Virus record (IMG/VR): IMGVR_UViG_3300025570_000087
Coordinates: 1 to 28,067 of that record
DNA: 28,067 nucleotides
Source: a virus
Strand: one strand, 5' to 3'
In this document: positions 1-9,762 of the stretch, in pieces
Numbering within the stretch: position 1 is the stretch's first letter
How the letters are laid out: every line of letters begins with the position of its first letter
The notes under the pieces: generated by a model
Databases searched by the model: none
What the model was told of the DNA's origin: nothing
What the model saw: only the letters and a program-made list of their open reading frames with translations
Translations under genes and position numbers: made by a program

Positions 1-825
1 GAAAGCTCCACCTACGCCGCCCATAACACCACCACCTAGTGCACCTAATGCACCAGCTTCAACTAAGCGTCGAGTATTAGCATCTCTATTCTCAGGAGCA
101 AGTGCGTCGTAGTTAGGATCAGCAAAGTCTCTAGCACCTAATGCGATAGACTCTTGGATAACTTCTGTTCCACCTTCAACAGCACTAGTCAATGCTGCTT
201 TTTGTCCTATGTTAGATAGCCTTGTTCTACCACCTGTTTTACGTAGCAGGGATAAAGGACTTAATAAATCTATGCCACCTGCGGCAATACCAGCACCAAG
301 CGCTGTACCAGGCGCTTCAATCCCACTTTCTTGTTCAATCTCTTTGAATATACCACCGGCCTGCATACCAGCATTAGGTATAGTTGCACCGACGCCAGCG
401 CCTATTGCTAAGCCTCGTGATCTATTAGTTTGGGCAAAACCTCTACCGATTGCGCCACCCATGACGCCACCTGCTAACATCGTAGCCGCAGTAGGTACGA
501 GCGAGCCTAAGCCGCCGAGGGCCCAATCCATTACGTCAGTTAGGTTATTGACATCGTAGATACTTTCTACGCGACCAGCTAGCTCAGGTGCGGCGGCTTC
601 TTGATTGTTTCTGTCGTAGCCTTGATCACCGAATTGCTGGAGCTGTTCGTTACCTATCATGCTTCCAGCTAGGGAGGCGGCTCCATAGAGGTCAGCTTGC
701 AATCCGTTACCGGCTCGCTGCACGCCTTTTTGGAACTCGTTAAGTGTTGGCCCTGCTGCATCCTCGCCGGCAGGCTGTAACCCATTTGGGTTAGAGTAAT
801 GTACTTGACGTAGTCCTTGCGCCAT
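1..825 (-). CDS. Large virion protein, N-terminal part (possible ejection protein), runs off window
   Basis: The frame is open for 275 codons from an ATG at 825 to the window edge, so only the N-terminus is present. The Shine-Dalgarno site AAGGA lies 10 bases upstream. The protein starts MAQGLRQVHYSNPNG. From about residue 95 it has glycine/alanine-rich hydrophobic stretches (for example LVPTVAATMLAGG), then a segment containing EGGTEVIQES, then another Gly-rich stretch at the edge. Such alternating stretches are common in very large phage virion proteins that enter the cell with the DNA, including polyvalent and transglycosylase-bearing proteins. No catalytic domain is visible in this part. 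It is the last gene seen of the leftward virion operon and follows two other large helical proteins. The gene is certain, the role is inferred. Confidence 0.7.
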   Translation of the reverse strand, partial: MAQGLRQVHYSNPNGLQPAGEDAAGPTLNEFQKGVQRAGNGLQADLYGAASLAGSMIGNEQLQQFGDQGYDRNNQEAAAPELAGRVESIYDVNNLTDVMDWALGGLGSLVPTAATMLAGGVMGGAIGRGFAQTNRSRGLAIGAGVGATIPNAGMQAGGIFKEIEQESGIEAPGTALGAGIAAGGIDLLSPLSLLRKTGGRTRLSNIGQKAALTSAVEGGTEVIQESIALGARDFADPNYDALAPENRDANTRRLVEAGALGALGGGVMGGVGGAF

Positions 826-858
826 TTGAGACCGTCCTTGGTTTCTGTGTGCTTTGGT

Positions 859-880
859 GGCTACCCACTAAGGGGCAGCC
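859..880 (-). other. Intergenic hairpin
   Basis: The arms GGCTGCC and GGTAGCC (minus-strand reading) form a 7-bp stem with one G-U pair and an 8-base loop, in the 66-base gap between two virion genes. No T-run follows, so it is more likely an mRNA-processing or stabilising structure than a terminator. Confidence 0.4.
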
Positions 881-891
881 TTTAGAGTTAG

Positions 892-2934
892 CTACTGTCT
901 AAGTGAGTTAAAACCCAACTGCCTACCTACATCGTATTCCTCAGGTGTCGTTTGGTCTTCATAGATGCGAGCACCTTTTCCATTAGTGAGGTTGTTCCCA
1001 AAAAACGCGTTTGGTCCCCACCATTGACGCCAGCTATCGTCTTCTCTAAGGCCTTTGTGAGAGTCCGGTCCTGCAGGTAAAGAGTCAGCACTCCCATTCC
1101 CGAATAGGCCACTAGTCCAATCTATAAGGTTACCTGAGTTTTGCATTACGCGGTTAAGTGAATGCCTACTATTACTAACATCCGCTGGCGTTTGTATTCC
1201 GGCTTCTAAATTCGCCGAAGTCGCAATCGCGTTTTGTTGTCGGCCTTCAGGCGTTCGCTGTCTTTCCGAGGTCTCATCAGAGCGTTTTATACTCTCCGCA
1301 TCAGATTTCTGCTGTGCCTCGAACCCATACCGCGCCATCTCCATCTGCTGTTTCTGAGCAGCCGTTGCCGCGACTGATGCAGCGATAGACTTAGACGTGT
1401 TGTTGGTTTCGATACCTTGCAGTGCGTTTATTTGCTGCTGCGTAACGTTGTTCTTCTGTTTGTCACCTATGTTGCCTGAGCGCATAGTCTTAGCAAGCTT
1501 CATTATCTGTGCTTGCTCTGGGCTCATTCCTGTACGACCTGTGGCTACGCTTCTGCGTCCGTCTTGCATAGCGAGCTTAGATTCATAGTTCTGGCGGTTC
1601 TGCTCAGTAACGGCATCGATGCCTGCGACGTTAGAATCGATCTGCTGTTGTAATTCAGGTGTACGACCATACGGGTTAGATGCGCCTGGGCCAGTCGGGA
1701 CAGCGTAGCCGCCAGAACCTTCGCCGTTAGATACCATATTAAAGTTAGGATTAGATGCTTCAGCTGACGAAGGTAAAGGTGTGCCATCAGCCCCGTTCAT
1801 GTTGCCAGCTAAAATAGCTTCTGCGTTCGAACCAGGTTGTTGCCCTTCCGCAGGAGCCTGGTCACCACCACCAAACGTTGGAAGGTTCGCGCCTGGAGCG
1901 CCACTCATATCTTGTTGGGCTTGCTGTAAACCAGAAATACCAGCGATGTACTGCTCTTTGGTTATCGCACCATCGCCGAACTGTTGTTTCAAGCCTGATA
2001 AAGAGTCACGGAGTCCGCCAAGTTGCTCGTTATAGTCACTTAACCCTGTAACAGCTGACACGCCATCAACTATGTCTTCGCCATAGTTATCGTATATCTT
2101 ATCGCCTAAGTACTCTCCGGCTTTGTACGCTCCGTATTGTAGTGCGGCCGCGCCGCCAAATCTAGCGGTACCTAACCCAGCCCGTCCTACTGCATTGACG
2201 TACTTGCCGCCAGGAACTCTAGCTACTTGTTTACCAGCACTATCTAATAGGCCCGCTATTTTTCCTGGGGGCTTAGTTGTTTTAGCCTGTTTTTTAGCCT
2301 CTTTCGCAGCTTGCTTTTTATCCTTCGCTATCTTCTTTTCTTCAGCGTCAAAAACAGCTTTAGCTTTCGGGTTGTCGGCAGTATTGATCCCTTTTACTGT
2401 CTCAGTAGGGTTTATCGCTTTGTTTGGGTTACCCTCGGCATTAAAAGAAGCCCTGCGTGTGACTCGCTCATTTGCTGCTTTTTTATCCTGTGCTGTTTTT
2501 ACTACGCCCCGTAGAGCGGCGGTAGTTCCCTGACCCGCATCTTTAAGGACGCCTAAGCCTTTCTCTACTACAGGTTTGGCGAGATTGTACCCACCCTTAA
2601 CTCTCTCGACTCCTTTCTCTACTACAGGTTTGGCGTTCTCCAGCGTCTGTTTCGCGGCTTTAATACCTTGATTGATATAAGGCGTAGCGGTCTTGATAGC
2701 TTTCTTAACCTGTAAATCAGCTTTAGCTGTTGCGTCTTTGACGTCGAGCACTGTACCTTTTGACAGGTTATCCATCTGCCCTTGCAACGTAATAGAGGCT
2801 TTGCCAAGACTCCTCATAGAAGCTTCCGCCGCCTTTCTGGCTTGGCCTTTCAAGTCTTTGCTGTCTAGTCTTTCACGCAGTTTACCCATAGCCTCGACGA
2901 GCGACTGTCTACTTCTTTCTAGTGAAATATCCAT
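892..2934 (-). CDS. Large helical virion protein, internal/ejection candidate
   Basis: This 680-aa protein is not recognised by family. The N-terminal 130 residues are amphipathic helix with 18-residue repeats beginning AKPVVEKG. A lysine-rich stretch around residues 195-225 (KKIAKDKKQAAKEAKKQAK) could bind DNA. A Gly/Ala-rich region near 230-275 contains AALQYGAYKAGEYLG. The C-terminal half is low-complexity and rich in Q, N, S and G. The start ATG is 3 bases after the previous stop, with AGGA 6 bases upstream inside the end of that gene, so the two are probably coupled. Composition and position next to two other large proteins suggest an internal virion or ejected protein, by analogy with podoviral internal proteins. 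No enzymatic motif is visible. Confidence 0.72.
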   Translation of the reverse strand: MDISLERSRQSLVEAMGKLRERLDSKDLKGQARKAAEASMRSLGKASITLQGQMDNLSKGTVLDVKDATAKADLQVKKAIKTATPYINQGIKAAKQTLENAKPVVEKGVERVKGGYNLAKPVVEKGLGVLKDAGQGTTAALRGVVKTAQDKKAANERVTRRASFNAEGNPNKAINPTETVKGINTADNPKAKAVFDAEEKKIAKDKKQAAKEAKKQAKTTKPPGKIAGLLDSAGKQVARVPGGKYVNAVGRAGLGTARFGGAAALQYGAYKAGEYLGDKIYDNYGEDIVDGVSAVTGLSDYNEQLGGLRDSLSGLKQQFGDGAITKEQYIAGISGLQQAQQDMSGAPGANLPTFGGGDQAPAEGQQPGSNAEAILAGNMNGADGTPLPSSAEASNPNFNMVSNGEGSGGYAVPTGPGASNPYGRTPELQQQIDSNVAGIDAVTEQNRQNYESKLAMQDGRRSVATGRTGMSPEQAQIMKLAKTMRSGNIGDKQKNNVTQQQINALQGIETNNTSKSIAASVAATAAQKQQMEMARYGFEAQQKSDAESIKRSDETSERQRTPEGRQQNAIATSANLEAGIQTPADVSNSRHSLNRVMQNSGNLIDWTSGLFGNGSADSLPAGPDSHKGLREDDSWRQWWGPNAFFGNNLTNGKGARIYEDQTTPEEYDVGRQLGFNSLRQ
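2558..2635 (-). repeat. Perfect 24-bp direct repeat within the 680-aa gene
   Basis: The same 24 bases occur at 2558-2581 and 2612-2635, offset by 54 bp (18 codons). They encode AKPVVEKG twice. Identity at third codon positions points to a recent tandem duplication of an 18-residue helical unit. Confidence 0.85.
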
Positions 2935-2937
2935 TTT

Positions 2938-4842
2938 TTATCCTGTGCTCTCAAGAGCTGCTGTAGTTATAGTGTTAGTCGCGCTAGCTGCTGAGCTAGC
3001 TAAGCCTGCCATAGCATTCGCTACGCCAACTGCTGTTGAGCCACCGGAAGCGATGCCTCGTTGCGCTATCTCTCTAATACCTATTTCTGATTGTAGTGTT
3101 GCGCTAAGACTTGCTTTAGCGGCATCTAGATCCAGAGCGCTATGTTTGTATTTAGCATTGAAGGTGTCTAACGTTATTGCTTGGTACGCTTTGTAGGCTT
3201 CTATCCGAGCGCGATAAGCTTCGCTATCAGCACCGAATGTTGTTTTCGCAGCGTCTAGTTCTGCGCCGTAGGCGGATAGTTCAGCGCGATACTCATCTAT
3301 GATGTTTTTGTTATGGTCAGAGATGGCTCGTGAATGTGCTATCTCTACGTCTGCTATAGACTTAGCAGCGTTTACTTCTTGAGCGTAAGCTTGGACTTGT
3401 GTTGAGTAGGCTCTGACTTTAGCTTCGTCCCCTCCGATAGCGGCGGTATAGACGTCAAACTCGGCTTTCTTAGCTCCGACTTGGGCAACGTAGGCTCTGA
3501 CTTGCTCTCCATAGATTTCAACCTTTAGTTTCTCTAAGTTAGCTGCTGTAGACACACCTTGTAACTCGGCTACGTAGTTATCTATCTTGGTAGATTCCGC
3601 TTTGATTAAAGCGCTGTAGACATCAACGTCGATCTTCTCAATGTTCTTACTAAGTTCTGCTGCACGTATTTCCGCCTCAAAGATAGTGATGTCAGCTAGT
3701 GCTGCTTTTAACTGCGACTCATAGATCTGTGTTTGGATCCCCGCCAACTGCAACTCTGCTTTATAGCGTTCTAATCTAGCGTTGTACTCAGTGACTAGGG
3801 ATTCAGCTAGCTGCTTACTGTATTGCAGGGATTGGCCATTGATCTGAACTAACTGCTGTGCGTATTGCACAGCTGTACCAAGTAAACCCATATGTAATGT
3901 AGAGCTTAGGTTCATAATAAACTGTGCGTGCTCTTGCTCTAGCTTGGCTCTAGCGATAGCTGTTTCAGCAGCTGTACTCGCTAAGTTTTTAGCAGTAGCT
4001 TGTTGGATCTGATTAAGCCCAGCTGATATAGCGGATGGAGGAAGTTGGTATCCTCGCTTAGACATGCCTTCAAGGAGATCTTCACTAGCACGTTGTGCTT
4101 CTGCTTCTGTACGATCGCGGGCTCTGTCGTATATTTGTTGTTCTATAACGTCGGACATTGCTGTACCGCCGTTCATACCTGCGGCTATCTTAGCTTCAAG
4201 CTGTGACATCGCAGTTGAGTATTCAGGAGCGTATTTGCTCATCCACCCATTAACTACGTCGTCAAGAAATGCGCGCATTTGCGGAACTGCGTTGTCATAT
4301 GTAGAGCGAGTTAGTGCTAGTACATCGCCTATTTCACCAGGATCAGTAGCATCAGTATCAACAGGTACGAAGTCAGGGATAGTTATATCCGGAGCATTTG
4401 GGATATTAACTTCTGATATGACAGGTGTAGCCGGTATGTTTAAGTCAGGAGCGGCAGGAATATCTAGCTCAGTATCTACCGTAGGCGCAGTTTCGCTAAA
4501 GGGCGATACATCAAAAACAGGGGTAGCTTGACTAAATAAACTCGACGTGTCTAGTGTGGCTGGCGCACTAGAAAACGTAGGTATAGTGGGGATGTAGAGC
4601 GATTCTAGGTCAGTCAGCGACGCGTTATTAGTTGGCGCATTATAGACAGCCGAGAACACAGGTGGTGGCGCAACAGCCCCAGGTATTGGCGTACTATTTG
4701 TGAATGAAAGGTTCGCCTCGATAGCATAAGGTATATAACCACCTTGTGCTCGACTTGCAGCACTAAGTGCTTGTGCTACCGCTGAGGCTGCATACGTCTG
4801 CTGGTTGGCTATTATGCTGTTGATCTGATCAGTAATCGCCAT
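2938..4842 (-). CDS. Long coiled-coil virion protein
   Basis: This 634-aa protein has two parts. Residues 1-190 are rich in Pro, Ala and Ser, with recurring short units such as NIPATP and NIPNAP. Residues about 190-590 are almost entirely helical, with repeats of the form Y-x-A-x-V/L-x-x-Y-x-A (for example YVAQVGAKKAEFDVYTAAI), typical of a long coiled coil or helical bundle. The C-terminus is Ala/Ser/Gly-rich. AGGAG lies 6 bases before the ATG. The gene sits between a tail-region protein and the 680-aa helical protein, so a tail spike stalk, needle-like or internal virion role is plausible. No family is recognised with confidence. Confidence 0.72.
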   Translation of the reverse strand: MAITDQINSIIANQQTYAASAVAQALSAASRAQGGYIPYAIEANLSFTNSTPIPGAVAPPPVFSAVYNAPTNNASLTDLESLYIPTIPTFSSAPATLDTSSLFSQATPVFDVSPFSETAPTVDTELDIPAAPDLNIPATPVISEVNIPNAPDITIPDFVPVDTDATDPGEIGDVLALTRSTYDNAVPQMRAFLDDVVNGWMSKYAPEYSTAMSQLEAKIAAGMNGGTAMSDVIEQQIYDRARDRTEAEAQRASEDLLEGMSKRGYQLPPSAISAGLNQIQQATAKNLASTAAETAIARAKLEQEHAQFIMNLSSTLHMGLLGTAVQYAQQLVQINGQSLQYSKQLAESLVTEYNARLERYKAELQLAGIQTQIYESQLKAALADITIFEAEIRAAELSKNIEKIDVDVYSALIKAESTKIDNYVAELQGVSTAANLEKLKVEIYGEQVRAYVAQVGAKKAEFDVYTAAIGGDEAKVRAYSTQVQAYAQEVNAAKSIADVEIAHSRAISDHNKNIIDEYRAELSAYGAELDAAKTTFGADSEAYRARIEAYKAYQAITLDTFNAKYKHSALDLDAAKASLSATLQSEIGIREIAQRGIASGGSTAVGVANAMAGLASSAASATNTITTAALESTG

Positions 4843-4872
4843 CCTTGGCTCCTAGTGTTTCATATTCTCTAA

Positions 4873-6555
4873 TTATAACACGTAGAGATCGTGGGTAATA
4901 TAGCCATCGGCCTTACTGTATCCCGTTTCCATAGCAATAGAGGGTGTAGGTGTTTGCACGATATTCGCATTACCGCCATTCTCCCTTCCGCCCCAAGTGC
5001 TAAGGTCCTCACTAGCGTCGGCCGTAAGGTTGTACACATCTTCGTGATTAGTTAGGGGAAGGGCCCCACCTACTACTACATCTAGCGCATACGTGGCATA
5101 ATTATAAAACGGGTCAGCATAGTTAGTGTATTCCCCCGTGTTTAAATCAGGGTTAACACTTATAGCCGCCCCAGTATGATAAAACATCATCGTGTACCAC
5201 TCGAACTGGTTATTATTCTCTGGTAGTAACGGGGATAGAATATTAGTAGGTGGCGTCGCGAATCCTGCAGCAGTCACCTCATAAGAGACGTGTACATTAG
5301 GGGACAAACTAAAGTTCCACATAAACGTACTAAGCGCATTATCTCCTGAAGCCGCATCATAGTTCCTTGCAGCTAAGACCGCTAAGCCGAACCGGAGGTC
5401 TAAGCCTCGAACCATCGCTATATAATCCGCTAACCAATAAGGTGTCGGAGACGCATAGTGTCCATTCCATATACCGCCATCGTGTCGAAGTAGGGTCTTT
5501 ATGGCGTGGTCAGAACCGTCACGTCTTATAACTAGCTCAGAATATATATCAGCAACTGTTGGGGCTGGGTCGTCAGGATCATTACCTGTGTAGGTAGGAG
5601 AGTCGCCTTTAGTCGCAGGTCGGCCGTAGTTTCTAGTGCCAGCTACAACAATCTTGTCGAGCATCCCCTCGTTGTCATTCTCGGAACTATAAGAGAAATC
5701 CACACCTACTATTTTTACAGTGCTGTCCGTATATACTGTGTGCTGGGTAAAGTTAACTTTCTCTTCCTCAGCATCATAGTTAAACTTGATATAGCGATAT
5801 TCATGAACGCCCTCTGAACCGATACCCGCGTCGGCCCTTCTAACAGAATCACGTATCTCGCCACCTACGATAGCATTACCCGCTAAGTTAAACCGCCACT
5901 CAAACTGAGCGCCAGAGGGCACATTAGGTATGGGGAACGTAAGGTGTGTGTCAGCTCCTACATTCCATACGACTATATTAGAGTCTATTGTAGCTATAAA
6001 TAACTTGCTTTGTGCAGGATGGGCCGACGTCGGTGACACACCGTCTGGGAAAGGAATAGCTGCTTTGCCGGACGGTACTACGAATGCTAAAGACCACGCT
6101 TCTTTAAGTCTATCTAGTCCACCGCCGAAAAAACGCGCTTGGTAACCTTTATAGCGGGTATTAGGGAGAGAGATGTAACCCTTAGCGTACGGGATCATCT
6201 GCCCTGATTCTTCCTCAGTTCTCGGATGGATCTTAGTTACTTTAGGCGCGTTTTGCACACCATCCTCATCCTCACCGTACTGCATTTTGTCAGGTCGTAA
6301 CTTGACTGCATACTTATAGTACGAAGCCTCATCGTCAATAGTTCCTACGAATATATACTCAGGCGGCGTTCCACCACTAAGCATTATGTAAGGTGTAGCT
6401 GCATTAACAGACGTAGCTGTGATACCCTGCGCTATTAAGGTCTTACGGGAATTGAGTATATTCCCATTACGTTTAAGCTGCTTGAGCTTGTTCTTAGCAA
6501 GCACACTAAAACGTAGTGCCCTAGCGCCACTACCGGTTTTTCTAATACCAGCCAT
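4873..6555 (-). CDS. Tail/virion structural protein, unknown family
   Basis: This 560-aa protein has a basic N-terminus of about 45 residues (RALRFSVLAKNKLKQLKRNG). A mostly beta, aromatic-rich body follows, with few cysteines and no membrane segment. Its start shares one base with the stop of the 671-aa gene (TAATG), and AGGA lies 7 bases upstream, so translation is probably coupled. Position among fibre-like genes and beta-rich composition suggest a tail or baseplate-like component. No catalytic motif could be picked out. Confidence 0.65.
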   Translation of the reverse strand: MAGIRKTGSGARALRFSVLAKNKLKQLKRNGNILNSRKTLIAQGITATSVNAATPYIMLSGGTPPEYIFVGTIDDEASYYKYAVKLRPDKMQYGEDEDGVQNAPKVTKIHPRTEEESGQMIPYAKGYISLPNTRYKGYQARFFGGGLDRLKEAWSLAFVVPSGKAAIPFPDGVSPTSAHPAQSKLFIATIDSNIVVWNVGADTHLTFPIPNVPSGAQFEWRFNLAGNAIVGGEIRDSVRRADAGIGSEGVHEYRYIKFNYDAEEEKVNFTQHTVYTDSTVKIVGVDFSYSSENDNEGMLDKIVVAGTRNYGRPATKGDSPTYTGNDPDDPAPTVADIYSELVIRRDGSDHAIKTLLRHDGGIWNGHYASPTPYWLADYIAMVRGLDLRFGLAVLAARNYDAASGDNALSTFMWNFSLSPNVHVSYEVTAAGFATPPTNILSPLLPENNNQFEWYTMMFYHTGAAISVNPDLNTGEYTNYADPFYNYATYALDVVVGGALPLTNHEDVYNLTADASEDLSTWGGRENGGNANIVQTPTPSIAMETGYSKADGYITHDLYVL

Positions 6556-8570
6556 TACACTTTCCTGCTAAGTGCTTCGACCTTATATTCTACCGCTTCT
6601 ATATCAAGCGCATCACCTGCTGTATTCGAGATACTTAAACCCCAATACCGACCTCTAGCACCACGCGGTAAAACAACGCGACGCGTATGTGTACCTACTC
6701 TATCAATAGCGACAGCAATATGTGCCCCGCCACTCACTTCGTCTGCTTTAGGTTCTACGCTTATAGTCTGATTAGCACGCCCTGCAACATAGGCGTAAGG
6801 CACTCTTTTCAGCTGCGAGGAATTAAAATCAGTTGGCGCGAGTTCGGCCTTGGCGTTGATCTCAATCCCGTTATCCGTTTCGCCCTCTAACGAGAACAGC
6901 GTGTTATTCAATACACCGTAATAAACCCCGTTGAAACGGACAAGATGATCAAACTGGTAACTAACATACTTGGATATTGCCGAGTTAGCTATGTTCATAG
7001 CATAGGCTGTATACCCAGATGGAAGCTGGAATATTGACGCTTTAATAGCTATAGCTGGAACACCGAGCTGTGCAATACCGAATAGTGATGTTACGGCAGG
7101 TACTGCGAGTATCGCTGAGCCGTATACGCCTGGTGTTACTGTCGCTGTTAAACTAACAAGTGGTGCTGCAATAGTTGTCGTTGCTACCGCGCCGACGGTG
7201 GCTGAAGCTGTTATCGACGACTTCGGTAGTGCTAACCTAGCGTACCCACCTGAGTAGGAAACCAAAGATACGTTGAACGATATGCTTTGATCTACCTGTG
7301 CGACGCCGCCTACTAATCCTGATGCTGTGATTGAGCTAGCAGGGACAGACGCTTTGACGCGCGCTAGACTAGGTACTGTAGCAGACGCTGTTAATACGGT
7401 TGCTGGGGCTTTAAGCTTAGCACCATTTCCTGAGAATGCCGCTAAGGTTACGAGCGGTATATCAGCGACTACACCTTGCAGATCAGCGGGGTAGGCTGCG
7501 GCAGACATTCTGAAATCTGCTACAGGAAGTGTATGCTGGAATACGCCGTCAACTGCTACATACTCCCCGCCACGTGACGTAAAGCCAAACAACGAGGTAC
7601 TTGATTCGCCGTAATTATGATCTGCGGAAATAGTATCTAGGGCTAATAAATCGCTAGCGCCTGTACCGATTTCACCAGTAAGGACATGCCCTTTAGAAAC
7701 CAGACCTACAAGAGACGCGGTAGATGATGAGATAACAGGCGCAACAAAGCCACCGTTAGACTCTGAGATTAACGTTTCAAACGTCGAGTGTGATACGGCG
7801 GCTGGATAGTTTGTAGCCCAGGTATCGAGTGGTTGTAGTGAGACAGTCGCGCCATCATTATGAAGTGGCGACATTGTGCCGGTCATACTAGTGGCTGTGC
7901 TAAACGCACCACTGAATGATCTGCGTTTATTTGCTGTACCGGCTACTGATAGACTAGCTGGGAAGGCGCCACCTAAATGATGAACCCCGTCAACGGTTCC
8001 GTGGCTGGCCATTGTAAATGACATCGGAATAGCAGTGGCTAGTGTGTTGGTTACTGTCATCGGAGATACGACGACAGTAGGAGCCATTTTGAAAGTAGCT
8101 GCTAGCTTATACACATTATAGATAACTGCGTCAGCGATGTTATCCCCGCCTGCATAGAGCGACGAGTCAATTAGTAAAAACGAGGTGTCAGAAGGCGGCG
8201 CTATTAAGCTTGTATAAACCAGCACTTCGTCAACGTAATAGGTTATCTCAGAACCTATCCTAACTATTTTATATACTGTGGAGGTTGGAGCGGATATTAC
8301 GGGTGCCGTTTTGTCGACCCCAGATTCCATAATCCGGTAACCACCATTGGAGATATAGAACCCCCACTGGATTTCTTGGTAGCTATACCCCGTATTAGCG
8401 GACGGGTCTGAAAGACCTGTTACTACCCCTACTGGCGTGCCGTCGACTTGGAACTTATATATAGCATCGCCGTCAAGCATGCCGATACTTATAGCACCTG
8501 CATTCCACCCAGCATTAGGATCGAGTATGTATGTATCCGGTAGCTGTACCGTCTCGTATACGTAAGCCAT
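6555..8570 (-). CDS. Tail fibre-like protein with lectin-like N-terminus and Ala/Ser/Thr/Val repeats
   Basis: This 671-aa protein is beta-rich. Residues 1-155 look like a concanavalin/LamG-type sandwich, with alternating strands and motifs such as IQWGFYISNGGYRIMESG. Residues about 365-510 hold short degenerate repeats built on a Pro followed by SSITASATV-like strands (for example VPASSITASGLVGG and LPKSSITASATVGA). The last 150 residues form a separate domain containing VRFNGVYYGVLNNTLFSLEG and LKRVPYAYV. Such a layout is common in phage fibre or tail-tip proteins; a virion role is inferred. The start has only a weak Shine-Dalgarno site and overlaps the upstream stop by one base (TAATG), which points to translational coupling. 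Confidence 0.68.
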   Translation of the reverse strand: MAYVYETVQLPDTYILDPNAGWNAGAISIGMLDGDAIYKFQVDGTPVGVVTGLSDPSANTGYSYQEIQWGFYISNGGYRIMESGVDKTAPVISAPTSTVYKIVRIGSEITYYVDEVLVYTSLIAPPSDTSFLLIDSSLYAGGDNIADAVIYNVYKLAATFKMAPTVVVSPMTVTNTLATAIPMSFTMASHGTVDGVHHLGGAFPASLSVAGTANKRRSFSGAFSTATSMTGTMSPLHNDGATVSLQPLDTWATNYPAAVSHSTFETLISESNGGFVAPVISSSTASLVGLVSKGHVLTGEIGTGASDLLALDTISADHNYGESSTSLFGFTSRGGEYVAVDGVFQHTLPVADFRMSAAAYPADLQGVVADIPLVTLAAFSGNGAKLKAPATVLTASATVPSLARVKASVPASSITASGLVGGVAQVDQSISFNVSLVSYSGGYARLALPKSSITASATVGAVATTTIAAPLVSLTATVTPGVYGSAILAVPAVTSLFGIAQLGVPAIAIKASIFQLPSGYTAYAMNIANSAISKYVSYQFDHLVRFNGVYYGVLNNTLFSLEGETDNGIEINAKAELAPTDFNSSQLKRVPYAYVAGRANQTISVEPKADEVSGGAHIAVAIDRVGTHTRRVVLPRGARGRYWGLSISNTAGDALDIEAVEYKVEALSRKV

Positions 8571-8887
8571 TAGCGGGTTGCCCCATCGGCAAAGGAATAA
8601 TCAGATACCGGTAGTTTAGAGCTAGTTACTTGAGTAAAACTGCCGTTGCTTGTAGTGTTACTAAGTGAGCAGAAGCCAGCTACAGGTATGCCGCCGTATA
8701 TTAGACACTCGTATACTGTAACAGACGCTTGTCCATCCCATGGCACTTGCCATTCATTTGCTGACGTAGAAGCAGCGTTCTGGCTATCCCCAACTATAGG
8801 ATCAGGCACAAAGACGAGTACCTGCTCGGTTCCGCCAGGCACACGTTTTTGCACGAAGTCTTTAACTAATAGATTGATAGCAGCCAC
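8570..8887 (-). CDS. Small virion-operon protein, 105 aa, GTG start
   Basis: The start codon is GTG, with TAAGGAG 6 bases upstream, so this start is well supported. The product is beta-rich, with acidic patches and two Cys, and no recognised motif. Its stop overlaps the next ATG by one base. It lies between the small paralogous virion proteins and the 671-aa fibre-like protein, so a structural or assembly role in the tail region is likely, but only from context. Confidence 0.6.
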   Translation of the reverse strand: MAAINLLVKDFVQKRVPGGTEQVLVFVPDPIVGDSQNAASTSANEWQVPWDGQASVTVYECLIYGGIPVAGFCSLSNTTSNGSFTQVTSSKLPVSDYSFADGATR

Positions 8888-8897
8888 AGGCTACTCC

Positions 8898-9350
8898 TTA
8901 TAACGAAGGTAAGGTAACGCTATAGTAATCCACGTTCTGATCAGCACTGGCTGTCAGAGTAGTATTAGTAAAGTTCATCTCCGCATTAGCAGTAGCGATA
9001 GCGCCTTGCAATCTAGCCTCAGTTGTACTAAGTGTGCCTGTATCACCCACGGCTGTGTGGCGGTAGAAACTCGCTAGCCCTGAAGCTGCATTAGTGCCTT
9101 TCCAGCTTTCACCTGGCGCTTTAGCTAATACGCCTGATGCCGCCGCAGTATCCATATTGATGCCTGTTCCTAGCCCGTCAATAGAGATGGTACATAGTAA
9201 GGTATTCGCACCCGCTGAACCGATAGCGTTATCCGCATTGGTAGGAGCAGTTCCTGAGTATATCTTGATAAAGCCAGCCGCTAGTGTTGAAGCTAGCGAA
9301 CCAGTAGCAAGTAACTTGTTACGCATCCCTGCGCTTACTTTAAGAGCCAT
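8898..9350 (-). CDS. Small beta-rich virion protein, paralogue of the 153-aa protein
   Basis: This 150-aa product aligns end to end with the 153-aa protein two genes upstream. Both start MA-x-x-x-S-x-G-x-R, both carry an I-Y-S-G motif near residue 30, and they share patterns around GINMD/GINFD, ESWK/ENWK and the C-terminal strands. The start is supported by AGGAG 6 bases upstream, which lies in the end of the preceding gene. A repeated virion building block, possibly at the head-tail junction or tail surface, is the simplest reading. Function is inferred. Confidence 0.65.
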   Translation of the reverse strand: MALKVSAGMRNKLLATGSLASTLAAGFIKIYSGTAPTNADNAIGSAGANTLLCTISIDGLGTGINMDTAAASGVLAKAPGESWKGTNAASGLASFYRHTAVGDTGTLSTTEARLQGAIATANAEMNFTNTTLTASADQNVDYYSVTLPSL

Positions 9351-9351
9351 C

Positions 9352-9762
9352 TTAGTCTCCTGTGACTGTTACTGCGCCAGTAGCGAATGAAGCTACTTCT
9401 GCGGTGTTCAATGTGACGGTTGGAATACTAACCAAGAACAATAAGTTCCCAGCAGTAGCAGCATCGTAGATCCCTAGATACATGACGGCATAAGGAGCCG
9501 CGCCAGAGCCGTATACAACTGCTCCGTAAGTCTGGGCGTTAGTCGAAGTAGCTACGCCGCCTGAAGCTGCACCAAACGTAATTGACTGGCGGGCATAGGC
9601 TGTATCGTCGACTGTGGCACTGACTTCTGTTCCAGTATCAGCATCCGTTGGATCTGCTTTATGTAGCGATAGATAAAGCGTGGCGTTAGGTGATGTGTAC
9701 CCCGTCGCTGTGAGAACGTGGTTTAGCGCCGCATTCTCTAGGTAATCACTCATCCCAGCCAT
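9352..9762 (-). CDS. Small phage structural protein, Gp80-like tail-fibre-associated family
   Basis: The 136-aa product has the pattern of a widespread phage structural family: N-terminal SDYLENAALNHVL, then LYLSLHKADPTDADTGTEVS, a YARQSI strand, then alternating Ala/Gly/Thr/Val strands. Members are often annotated as tail-fibre or Gp80-like proteins; the exact role is not established. Its ATG overlaps the upstream stop by one base, and the Shine-Dalgarno site is weak, so it is probably translationally coupled. An alternative start is Met4. It is sandwiched between two paralogous virion proteins. Confidence 0.68.
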   Translation of the reverse strand: MAGMSDYLENAALNHVLTATGYTSPNATLYLSLHKADPTDADTGTEVSATVDDTAYARQSITFGAASGGVATSTNAQTYGAVVYGSGAAPYAVMYLGIYDAATAGNLLFLVSIPTVTLNTAEVASFATGAVTVTGD

